DNA from: PBB1 sp965229345
Lineage (GTDB): Bacteria; Pseudomonadota; Gammaproteobacteria; Burkholderiales; Burkholderiaceae_C
DNA length: 64,000 nucleotides
Assembly (NCBI GenBank): GCA_965229345.1
Contig: OZ245872.1
Coordinates: 3,534,001 to 3,598,000, forward strand
Direction: 5' to 3'
Part shown: positions 1-7,047 of the stretch, one piece after another
How positions within the stretch are numbered: the stretch's first letter is position 1
Layout: each line of letters begins with the position of its first letter
Program-made: the position numbers and the translations under genes
The notes under the pieces: generated by a model
Seen by the model: only the letters and a program-made list of their open reading frames with translations
Told to the model about the DNA's origin: nothing
The model's database searches: none

Positions 1-481
1 GCTCCGGGTTATTGATGTCGGTGCTGTCGTGATAGAACGCCGACAGACCGCCGACCAGGCCGGTCATGATGGCCATCGGATGGGCATCACGGCGGAATCC
101 GCGCAGGAAGAACTGCATCTGCTCGTTGACCATCGTGTGACGCGTCACGAGCTTGGTGAAGTCATGCTTCTGCGTTTCGTTGGGCAGTTCCCCGCGCAGC
201 AACAAGTGGCAGGTTTCCATGAAATCGCAGTTCTTCGCCAACTGCTCGATGGGGTAGCCGCGATACAGCAACTCGCCCTTGTCGCCGTCGATGTAAGTGA
301 TCTTCGACTGACACGCCGCGGTGGACAGGAAACCGGGGTCGTAGGTGAACTTGCCGGTTTGTCCGTACAGCTTGCGGATATCGATCACGTCAGGCCCGAC
401 CGACCCTTTGAAGATCGGCAAGTCCATGCTCGGGCTGCCGTCGGAGAACGACAGGGTGGCTTTGACATCGGAGGGGGTCAT
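1..481 (-). CDS. gltA: Citrate synthase, N-terminal part (cut by window start)
   Basis: Condenses oxaloacetate and acetyl-CoA to citrate, the first step of the TCA cycle. The translation from the ATG at 481 reads like the N-terminal 160 residues of type II citrate synthase, with the conserved stretches DPGFLSTAACQSKITYIDG, LLYRGYPIEQLA and MNEQ/VNEQMQFFLRGFR-like helix region. A good ribosome site (AAGGA) sits just upstream of this start. The gene continues past base 1, so its C-terminal domain and catalytic aspartate are not visible. It is the last visible gene of the minus-strand sdhC-D-A-B-E-gltA run, a common arrangement in Burkholderiales. Identification is secure; only completeness is open. 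Confidence 0.95.
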   Translation of the reverse strand, partial: MTPSDVKATLSFSDGSPSMDLPIFKGSVGPDVIDIRKLYGQTGKFTYDPGFLSTAACQSKITYIDGDKGELLYRGYPIEQLAKNCDFMETCHLLLRGELPNETQKHDFTKLVTRHTMVNEQMQFFLRGFRRDAHPMAIMTGLVGGLSAFYHDSTDINNPE

Positions 482-533
482 GGTCGGTCCTTGGGCTAGG
501 TCGTCGTGGGGGTAGGTGTGTACAGCTAGCGAC

Positions 534-800
534 TCATCGAGGTGTGCGCATCAGGCGCAGCACCTCGAGGGTGCTGTCGTCAAGGAGCCCGTCTTCGGGC
601 TCCCGGCGTGCCAGCAACAGGTCCAGCAAGTCGTTGTCGGACAGGTCCATCAGCGCCAGAAGTCCGTTGGCCTGACCCTGTGTCAGGCTGGCCTCGTGAC
701 GGGAGAAGAAACGCTCGACGAACAGATCGTTCTCGAGCAGTCCGCGCCGGCAGCGCCAGCGCAGTTTGCTCAGTGCTCGTTCGTCGATGGGCGTGTTCAT
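534..800 (-). CDS. sdhE: FAD assembly factor SdhE
   Basis: Small cytosolic protein (88 aa) that promotes covalent attachment of FAD to the SdhA flavoprotein. The sequence has the family hallmark RRGLLENDLF, matching the conserved RGxxE motif near residues 17-22, and the expected all-helical acidic C-terminal half (LSDNDLLDLLLARREPEDG). The length is typical of the family. It lies 24 bases behind sdhB and 52 bases before gltA on the same strand, so it is almost certainly co-transcribed with the enzyme it matures. Confidence 0.92.
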   Translation of the reverse strand: MNTPIDERALSKLRWRCRRGLLENDLFVERFFSRHEASLTQGQANGLLALMDLSDNDLLDLLLARREPEDGLLDDSTLEVLRLMRTPR

Positions 801-824
801 CGCGGGAAATCGCAGTCAGTGGCG

Positions 825-1529
825 TCAGACCGCCCGGCGAATCATCATTTCCTTGATCTTGCCGATGGCCTTGGTCGGGTTCAGGCCCTTGGGGCACACG
901 TCGACGCAATTCATGATGGTGTGGCAGCGGAACAGTCGGTAGGGATCTTCCAGATTGTCCAGACGGCCTTCGGTGTCCTGATCGCGGCTGTCGGCAATGA
1001 AGCGATACGCTTGCAAGAGTCCTGCCGGGCCGACGAACTTGTCCGGGTTCCACCAGAAACTGGGGCAGCTGGTCGAGCAGCTGGCGCACAGGATGCATTC
1101 GTACAGGCCGTTGAGCTCGTCGCGCTCCTCGGGGCTCTGCAGGCGCTCTTTTTCCGGCGGGAACTCGTCGTTGACCAGGTACGGCTTGATCGAGTTGTAC
1201 TGCTTGAAGAACTGCGTCATGTCGACGATCAGATCGCGGATCACCGGCAGGCCGGGCAGCGGCTTCAACACCACCACGCCAGGCAATGTGCGCATGTTGG
1301 TCAGGCAGGCCAGACCGTTCTTGCCATTGATGTTCATCGCGTCGGAGCCGCACACCCCTTCGCGGCATGAGCGGCGGAACGACAGCGTCGGGTCGACCGC
1401 CTTCAGCTTGTTCAATGCATCGAGCAGCATGCGCTCGCTGCCGTCGAGTTCGACTTCCAGCGTCTGCATGCGCGGCTTGGTGTCGGTGTCGGGGTCGTAA
1501 CGGTAGATCTGGAACACGCGCTTGGTCAT
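825..1529 (-). CDS. sdhB: Succinate dehydrogenase iron-sulfur subunit
   Basis: Electron-transfer subunit of complex II (234 aa), passing electrons from SdhA flavin to quinone. The N-terminal ferredoxin domain carries the [2Fe-2S] ligands in CREGVCGSDAMNINGKNGLAC-type spacing (about residues 55-75). The C-terminal domain has CILCASCSTSCP and CHTIMNCVDVCPKG, ligands for the [4Fe-4S] and [3Fe-4S] centres. The start at 1529 is preceded by GGAGAG. It sits between sdhA (52-base gap) and sdhE. Confidence 0.97.
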   Translation of the reverse strand: MTKRVFQIYRYDPDTDTKPRMQTLEVELDGSERMLLDALNKLKAVDPTLSFRRSCREGVCGSDAMNINGKNGLACLTNMRTLPGVVVLKPLPGLPVIRDLIVDMTQFFKQYNSIKPYLVNDEFPPEKERLQSPEERDELNGLYECILCASCSTSCPSFWWNPDKFVGPAGLLQAYRFIADSRDQDTEGRLDNLEDPYRLFRCHTIMNCVDVCPKGLNPTKAIGKIKEMMIRRAV

Positions 1530-1581
1530 GACTGCTCTCCGTCGCGGCGGTGATAGGGGTCGTTCAATGAATGCATGGTGA

Positions 1582-3402
1582 TCAGAAGGTGCGCACCACC
1601 GGGGGGATCGATTCCGCCGTCAGCGGTTTGAGGTTCACCGGCTTGTAGTCCAGTCGATTGCCTTCGCTGTACCACAGCGTGTGCTTGAGCCACACCTTGT
1701 CGTTGCGGCCATTCGGGAACTCGGCCGAATTGGCGTAGTCGTCGACGGTGTGCGCACCCCGGCTTTCACGGCGGGCCGCTGCCGACACCATCGTCGCCAG
1801 CGCCACCTCGATCAGGTTCTCGACTTCCAGCGCCTCGATGCGCGCGGTGTTGAACACCTTGGACTTGTCGGCCAGGTGGATGTTTCTGACGCGTTCGGAG
1901 ATCTTCTTGATCTCGACCACGCCTTCGTCCATCGACGCCTGCGTGCGGAACACACCGGCATGGCGCTGCATCGTCGCGCGGATGTCGTTGGCCACATCCT
2001 GCGCGTACTCGCCGCCCGTGCTGGTCTCGTACTTGTTCAGGCGGCCCAGGGTGTAGTCCGCCGCATCGCCCGGCAGTGGCTTGTGGGCTTGCGCCTTCAA
2101 TGCGCTGTCGACGATGTGGTTGCCGGCCGCCCGGCCGAACACCAGCAGATCGAGCAATGAATTGGTGCCCAGGCGATTGGCGCCGTGCACGCTGACACAG
2201 GCGCATTCGCCCACCGCGTACAGGCCTTTGATGATCTCGTTGGGCTGGCCATTCTTCGGCGCCACCACCTGACCGTGGATGTTGGTCGGGATGCCACCCA
2301 TCTGGTAATGGATGGTCGGCACCACGGGGATCGGCTCCTTGGTGATGTCGACGTTGGCGAAGTTGTGGCCGATCTCGTAGACCGACGGCAACCGCTTCAT
2401 GATGGTTTCGGCACCCAGGTGGGTCATATCGAGCACCACGTAGTCCTTGTTCGGACCGCAGCCACGCCCTTCCTTGATCTCCTGGTCCATGCAACGCGAG
2501 ACGAAGTCGCGTGGGGCCAGGTCTTTCAAGGTCGGCGCGTAGCGCTCCATGAAGCGCTCACCATTGCAGTTGCGCAGGATGGCACCTTCGCCGCGACAGC
2601 CTTCGGTGAGCAGCACGCCCGCACCGGCCACGCCGGTCGGGTGGAACTGCCAGAACTCCATGTCTTCGAGCGGGATGCCCGCGCGCGCGGCCATGCCCAG
2701 ACCGTCGCCGGTGTTGATGAAGGCATTGGTCGACGCCGCGAAGATGCGGCCTGCGCCGCCGGTGGCCATCAGCGTGACCTTGGCTTCGAGGATGTGCACC
2801 TCGCCGGTCTCCATCTCCAGCGCCGTCACGCCGACCACGTCGCCGTCGTCGTCGCGGATCAGGTCAAGCGCCATCCACTCGACGAAGAAGTTGGTGCGCG
2901 CCTTCACGTTCTGCTGGTACAGCGTGTGCAGCATCGCGTGGCCGGTGCGGTCGGCCGCAGCGCAGGCTCGCTGCACCGGCTTCTCGCCGTAGTTGGCCGT
3001 GTGGCCACCGAATGGGCGCTGGTAGATCGTGCCATCGGGGTTGCGGTCGAACGGCATGCCGAAGTGCTCGAGCTCGTAGACCACCTTCGGGGCCTCGCGG
3101 CACATGAACTCGATCGCGTCCTGGTCACCCAGCCAATCGCTGCCCTTGACGGTGTCGTAGAAGTGGTAGTGCCAGTTGTCCTCGGACATGTTGCCCAGGC
3201 TGGCACCAATGCCGCCTTGCGCGGCCACGGTGTGTGAGCGGGTCGGAAACACCTTCGACAGCACCGCCACATTCAGGCCGGCGCGCGCCAGTTGCAGCGA
3301 CGCCCGCATGCCGGAGCCGCCCGCACCCACGATCACCACGTCGAACTTGCGCTTCGGAATCGAAGAACTCAATGAACTCATTGCAGACGAACCCACTTGC
3401 AT
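1582..3402 (-). CDS. sdhA: Succinate dehydrogenase flavoprotein subunit
   Basis: Catalytic subunit of complex II, oxidising succinate to fumarate at the cytoplasmic membrane. It shows the FAD-binding VVIVGAGGSGMRASLQLA fold, the flavinylation motif RSHTVAAQGG and the substrate motif PRDFVSRCMDQEI. I place the start at 3402 (606 aa): GGAG lies seven bases upstream and the ATG overlaps the sdhD stop as TGATG, which implies translational coupling. A longer reading frame reaches 3441 but would run into sdhD. The length fits the family. Confidence 0.97.
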   Translation of the reverse strand: MQVGSSAMSSLSSSIPKRKFDVVIVGAGGSGMRASLQLARAGLNVAVLSKVFPTRSHTVAAQGGIGASLGNMSEDNWHYHFYDTVKGSDWLGDQDAIEFMCREAPKVVYELEHFGMPFDRNPDGTIYQRPFGGHTANYGEKPVQRACAAADRTGHAMLHTLYQQNVKARTNFFVEWMALDLIRDDDGDVVGVTALEMETGEVHILEAKVTLMATGGAGRIFAASTNAFINTGDGLGMAARAGIPLEDMEFWQFHPTGVAGAGVLLTEGCRGEGAILRNCNGERFMERYAPTLKDLAPRDFVSRCMDQEIKEGRGCGPNKDYVVLDMTHLGAETIMKRLPSVYEIGHNFANVDITKEPIPVVPTIHYQMGGIPTNIHGQVVAPKNGQPNEIIKGLYAVGECACVSVHGANRLGTNSLLDLLVFGRAAGNHIVDSALKAQAHKPLPGDAADYTLGRLNKYETSTGGEYAQDVANDIRATMQRHAGVFRTQASMDEGVVEIKKISERVRNIHLADKSKVFNTARIEALEVENLIEVALATMVSAAARRESRGAHTVDDYANSAEFPNGRNDKVWLKHTLWYSEGNRLDYKPVNLKPLTAESIPPVVRTF

Positions 3403-3764
3403 CACAGTCTCCACAGCACTTGGATGGCCCAACCCGCACACCCCACCAACCAGGCGATGGTGAACACCTGCAGAGCGAGACGAATACCCACCGGCTTGAC
3501 GTAATCCATCCAGACGTCACGCATGCCCACCCACACGTGGTACAGCAGCGAGACGATGACGACGAAGGTCAGCACCTTCATCCACTGGGCCGCGAAGATG
3601 CCGGCCCATTTGTCGTAGCCCATCTCGCCAGGCAGCAGCACCTGCACGATGACCACGATGGTGAACAAGGCCATCAGGCCCGCCGTGACCCGCTGCGACA
3701 GCCAGTCGCGCAAGCCGTAATGCGCACCGACAACGATGCGCTTCGATCCGAAATTCTGTGCCAT
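3402..3764 (-). CDS. sdhD: Succinate dehydrogenase membrane anchor subunit
   Basis: Small haem- and quinone-binding membrane subunit (120 aa) of complex II. Three hydrophobic helices are visible (around residues 25-45, 60-80 and 95-115). The short GAHYGLRDWLSQRVTAGLMAL and SLLYHVWVGMRDVWMDYV stretches are typical of SdhD, including the haem-ligand histidine region. It is 12 bases behind sdhC and overlaps the sdhA start by one base. Confidence 0.94.
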   Translation of the reverse strand: MAQNFGSKRIVVGAHYGLRDWLSQRVTAGLMALFTIVVIVQVLLPGEMGYDKWAGIFAAQWMKVLTFVVIVSLLYHVWVGMRDVWMDYVKPVGIRLALQVFTIAWLVGCAGWAIQVLWRL

Positions 3765-3776
3765 GGTTCGGGAGGG

Positions 3777-4199
3777 TCAGAGGAAGAGCTTGGCGCCGAG
3801 CAGCACGGTCAGCACCACGCTGAGGCTGAGGGTCACCAGTGCGGAGCTGTGACCGAATTCCTTGGTCACCGCATGCGTCATGTCCATCCAAAGGTGGCGA
3901 AGGCCTGCGATGAAGTGGTGCAGGAACGCCCAGATCAGGCCGAGTGCGATCAGCTTGAAGAACACGCCGGGAAAGGGGCCTGCACCATAGGAGAACACCG
4001 AGGTGAACGAGGCATAGCTGATCTCGGAGGTGACGCTGGCGTCGAACATCCAGATGATGAACGGCATCAGCAGGAACATGCCGACACCGCTGACACGGTG
4101 CAGGATCGACACGATCCCGGCGGGCGGCAGCCGGTACTTGACGATCTGGCTGACATGGATGTTGCGGTAGGTGGGCCGCGGCTTCAGGGTGTCTGACAT
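3777..4199 (-). CDS. sdhC: Succinate dehydrogenase cytochrome b556 subunit
   Basis: Haem b and quinone-binding membrane subunit of complex II. The protein (140 aa from the ATG at 4199) has the SILHRVSGVGMFLLMP signature, with the serine and arginine of the quinone site, and HHFIAGLRHLWMD, with the haem histidine. Three transmembrane helices are visible. The reading frame is open up to 4256, but homologues start near MSDTLKPRPTYRN, so 4199 is preferred. It is the first gene of the sdh operon, separated by 124 bases from the GntR regulator upstream. Confidence 0.94.
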   Translation of the reverse strand: MSDTLKPRPTYRNIHVSQIVKYRLPPAGIVSILHRVSGVGMFLLMPFIIWMFDASVTSEISYASFTSVFSYGAGPFPGVFFKLIALGLIWAFLHHFIAGLRHLWMDMTHAVTKEFGHSSALVTLSLSVVLTVLLGAKLFL

Positions 4200-4323
4200 C
4201 TCCAACTTTCTCGTATCCGCTTGCACGGGTTGACTGAGTTTATTGCAATGCAGCACGCTGGAAACTCCGCGTCACCGGCTGGCTGCGTTGCAACGGCAGG
4301 GCCACGCGGAAGCTCAGCGTGCA

Positions 4324-5109
4324 TCAACTGAGTGCATTTCTGTAGTGGTAGCCCGCGGTGTTGTACAGGCCGTGACGGAACTCGACCGGCTTGTCGTCGT
4401 AGGTGAAGGACAGCCGCTCGACGCTGAGCAGCGGATGTCCGACGTCGACGGCGAGGGCGGGCGCGGACACCGCATCGGCCGCGACGGCCCGTATCTTTTC
4501 ATCGGCGCGGATCATGTGCACGCCGAACTCGCTCTCGAACAGGCCGTACATCGGCCCTTTGTAGTCGCTGAGCCGTTCGGCCGTCAGCCCCTTGAACAGC
4601 TGCCCCGGCAGCCAGATGTCGTCGAAGACCACCGGCACCGCATTGAAGGTGAGCACGCGCCGCACATTGACCACCGCGTCGCCCGGCTTCAGCGCCAGCG
4701 AGCGCGCCACATCGGCGGGCGATCGCAGACGGCGGCAGTCGATGAAGCGACGCTGCACCCTGCCGGCATCGTCGCCGTCGGGCATCAGGCGCAAGAAGCG
4801 GTACTGGTTCTTCTGTTCAGCGTGGGTGGCGACGAAGGTGCCCTTGCCCTGGCGGCGCACCAGCAGGTTCTCGGCCGAGAGTTCGTCGATCGCCTTGCGC
4901 ACCGTGCCCTGGCTGACCTTGAATCGCGCAGCGAGCTCCATCTCGCTGGGGATCGCTTCGCCGGGGCGCCACTCGCCGACACGCAGGCTGCGTGTCATCA
5001 GTGTCTTGATCTGCTGGTACAGCGGGCTGAAGGCAGGCGATGCGCTCTCGTCCGGGCGACCCGATGCGGCCAGAGGCAGCTCGGTGGCGGGAACGGCGGC
5101 GCTGGGCAT
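4324..5109 (-). CDS. GntR/HutC-family transcriptional regulator
   Basis: One-component repressor of the HutC subfamily (261 aa from the ATG at 5109). The N-terminal winged helix-turn-helix (about residues 35-100) contains PSEMELAARFKVSQGTVRKA and VRRQGKGTFV; the C-terminal half is a UTRA ligand-binding domain (LSVERLSFTYDDKPVEFRHG). The frame is open to 5214, but that extension crosses the palindrome at 5170-5187 and looks untranslated. It lies between sdhC (same strand) and the divergent mdh, which suggests it controls TCA-cycle genes and itself. The ligand is not evident from sequence. Confidence 0.9.
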   Translation of the reverse strand: MPSAAVPATELPLAASGRPDESASPAFSPLYQQIKTLMTRSLRVGEWRPGEAIPSEMELAARFKVSQGTVRKAIDELSAENLLVRRQGKGTFVATHAEQKNQYRFLRLMPDGDDAGRVQRRFIDCRRLRSPADVARSLALKPGDAVVNVRRVLTFNAVPVVFDDIWLPGQLFKGLTAERLSDYKGPMYGLFESEFGVHMIRADEKIRAVAADAVSAPALAVDVGHPLLSVERLSFTYDDKPVEFRHGLYNTAGYHYRNALS

Positions 5110-5169
5110 GCATGAATTGCAGCACAGGAACAGCGCGATCGTCCAGCCGATAACGTTGATTTTCGTCAG

Positions 5170-5187
5170 ATGTCTTATGTAAGACAT
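5170..5187. promoter_or_regulatory. Palindromic operator between gntR and mdh
   Basis: ATGTCTTA-TG-TAAGACAT is a perfect inverted repeat with 8-base arms and a 2-base centre. It lies in the divergent intergenic region, 61 bases before the regulator start and 132 bases before the mdh start. GntR/HutC regulators bind short palindromes of this kind, so it is the best candidate operator for the adjacent regulator. That assignment is inferred. Confidence 0.7.
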
Positions 5188-5318
5188 AGGACTTTTGACC
5201 TGGCGCCTGTTCAACCCTACACTCGGCAGGTCCGATGCCTACAATTTCAGGTTGCTGACATCTGGGCATGGCCCTGGACGCCAGCACCCTCTACGCCCAT
5301 CTACCCCCGGAGATCCCC

Positions 5319-6305
5319 ATGAGCAAGACCCCCGTTCGCGTTGCCGTCACCGGCGCTGCAGGCCAAATCGGCTACGCCCTGCTGTTTCGCATCGCCTCCG
5401 GGGAAATGCTCGGCAAGGACCAGCCGGTGATCCTGCAGCTGCTGGAGATCCCTGACGAGAAAGCCCAGAACGCGCTGAAGGGCGTGATCATGGAGCTCGA
5501 CGACTGCGCGTTCCCGCTGCTGGCCGGCATCGAGGCGCACAGCGACCCGGTCGCCGCCTTCAAGAACACCGATTACGCCTTGCTGGTCGGCGCCCGTCCG
5601 CGCGGCCCGGGCATGGAGCGCTCCGATCTGCTGGCCGCCAACGCCCAGATCTTCACCGCGCAAGGCAAGGCGCTGAATCAATCGGCCTCGCGCAACGTCA
5701 AGGTGCTGGTGGTCGGCAATCCGGCCAACACCAATGCCTACATCGCGATGAAGAGCGCACCCGATCTGCCCGCCAAGAACTTCACCGCGATGCTGCGTCT
5801 GGACCACAACCGCGCCGCCAGCCAGATCGCCGCGAAAACCGGCAAGCCGGTATCGAGCATCGAGAAGCTGGCCGTCTGGGGCAACCACTCGCCGACGATG
5901 TATGCCGATTACCGCTTCGCCACCATCGGTGGCCAATCGGTCAAGGCGCTGATCAACGACGACGTGTGGAACAAGGACACCTTCTTGCCGACCGTGGGCA
6001 AGCGCGGCGCAGCCATCATCGCGGCGCGCGGCGTGTCGTCGGCCGCCTCGGCGGCCAACGCCGCCATCGATCACATGCGCGACTGGGCGCTGGGCACCAA
6101 CGGCAAGTGGGTCACGATGGGTGTGGCGTCGAATGGCGAATACGGCATCCCGAAGGGCGTGATGTTCGGCTATCCGGTCACCACCGCTGGCGGCGAATAC
6201 AAGATCGTCGAAGGCCTGGAGATCGACGCCTTCAGCCAGGAACGCATCAACATCACGCTGAAGGAACTGACCGACGAACAAGACGGCGTCAAGCACCTGC
6301 TCTGA
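5319..6305 (+). CDS. mdh: NAD-dependent malate dehydrogenase
   Basis: Oxidises malate to oxaloacetate in the TCA cycle. The 328-residue protein has the Rossmann motif GAAGQIG at residues 12-18, the substrate-loop arginines in GARPRGPGMERSDLL, the NPANTN motif and the catalytic histidine in WGNHSPTMY (about residue 190). The ATG at 5319 follows a CGGAGA ribosome site; an upstream ATG at 5268 in the same frame lacks one. It is divergent from the GntR regulator with a shared operator-like palindrome, and a -10-like TACAAT lies at 5240-5245. A strong terminator follows. Confidence 0.96.
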   Translation: MSKTPVRVAVTGAAGQIGYALLFRIASGEMLGKDQPVILQLLEIPDEKAQNALKGVIMELDDCAFPLLAGIEAHSDPVAAFKNTDYALLVGARPRGPGMERSDLLAANAQIFTAQGKALNQSASRNVKVLVVGNPANTNAYIAMKSAPDLPAKNFTAMLRLDHNRAASQIAAKTGKPVSSIEKLAVWGNHSPTMYADYRFATIGGQSVKALINDDVWNKDTFLPTVGKRGAAIIAARGVSSAASAANAAIDHMRDWALGTNGKWVTMGVASNGEYGIPKGVMFGYPVTTAGGEYKIVEGLEIDAFSQERINITLKELTDEQDGVKHLL

Positions 6306-6340
6306 TCCCGGCTCTTTGTTGCAACCCGCGCCACGCGCAG

Positions 6341-6374
6341 AAAGCCGGCCACCGCTGCGGAGGCCGGCTTTTTT
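6341..6374 (+). terminator. Rho-independent terminator after mdh
   Basis: AGCCGGCC and GGCCGGCT form an 8-base stem with an 11-base loop, followed directly by a T-run. It lies 36 bases behind the mdh stop. Confidence 0.88.
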
Positions 6375-6423
6375 CATGCGACGCGCTCGTCCATCGATCT
6401 TCACGACCTCGCAGGTTCACCCC

Positions 6424-6957
6424 ATGGCACCGTTTTCCTCTCTGCTGATTGGCCTGAATCTGGCCGCCCTGCTGATCGCGCCGGCCGCATTCGCCGCCGA
6501 CGCAGCGCAGACCACACCGTCGCCCACGCGCAAGCCGGCCAAGGTGGCGGCCAAACCCAAAGCGCCCGTGGTGCCTGCGGAAGTGGTGCCCGATCCGGCA
6601 ACGCCCGAGCAGATCAGCGCGGCCGAGCGGGTCTATTACGGCGAGTACGACTGCGACTTCCAGCAGGTCGTTCACATCAGCGCCAGTGAACGCCACCCTT
6701 CGTACGTCGAGCTGCGTTTCGCGAAGAACCGCTACCTGATGAAGCCGGTCCTGTCGTCTACCGGTGCGATTCGGCTCGAAGACGTGAAGGGCCAGACGCT
6801 GATGATCCAGATCGCCAGCAAATCGATGCTGATGAACGTGAAGACCGGCACCCGCCTGGTCGACGCCTGCGTCAGCCCGGTCCAGCGGGTGGCCATCGAG
6901 ACGGCGAAGGCCTCGCCAGCGCCAGAGAACACCCTGCTGACCGCGCCCCGCCCCTGA
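6424..6957 (+). CDS. Conserved secreted protein of unknown function
   Basis: A 177-residue protein starting at MAPFSSLL. It opens with a signal peptide ending near AAFAADA (residues 20-26), followed by a Pro/Lys/Ala-rich linker to about residue 60. The folded part has two cysteines (in YDCDFQQ and VDACVSP) that could form a disulfide. This resembles small periplasmic proteins annotated as hypothetical beside acnB or mdh in Burkholderiales, but I do not recognise a domain. The frame extends upstream to 6316, but that part overlaps the mdh terminator and is unlikely to be translated. Confidence 0.8.
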   Translation: MAPFSSLLIGLNLAALLIAPAAFAADAAQTTPSPTRKPAKVAAKPKAPVVPAEVVPDPATPEQISAAERVYYGEYDCDFQQVVHISASERHPSYVELRFAKNRYLMKPVLSSTGAIRLEDVKGQTLMIQIASKSMLMNVKTGTRLVDACVSPVQRVAIETAKASPAPENTLLTAPRP

Positions 6958-7047
6958 TCTGCCCGACCGTGGTGCCTGGGCCTGCCAGAGCAGCCGGGCT
7001 GAGGCACACCACTTGCATCCTCATCGACTTTCCGAAGGAACCCCACC

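Noticed and set aside
4200..4323. Second operator for the GntR regulator before sdhC
   Set aside because: I looked for a copy of the ATGTCTTA palindrome in this gap and found none.
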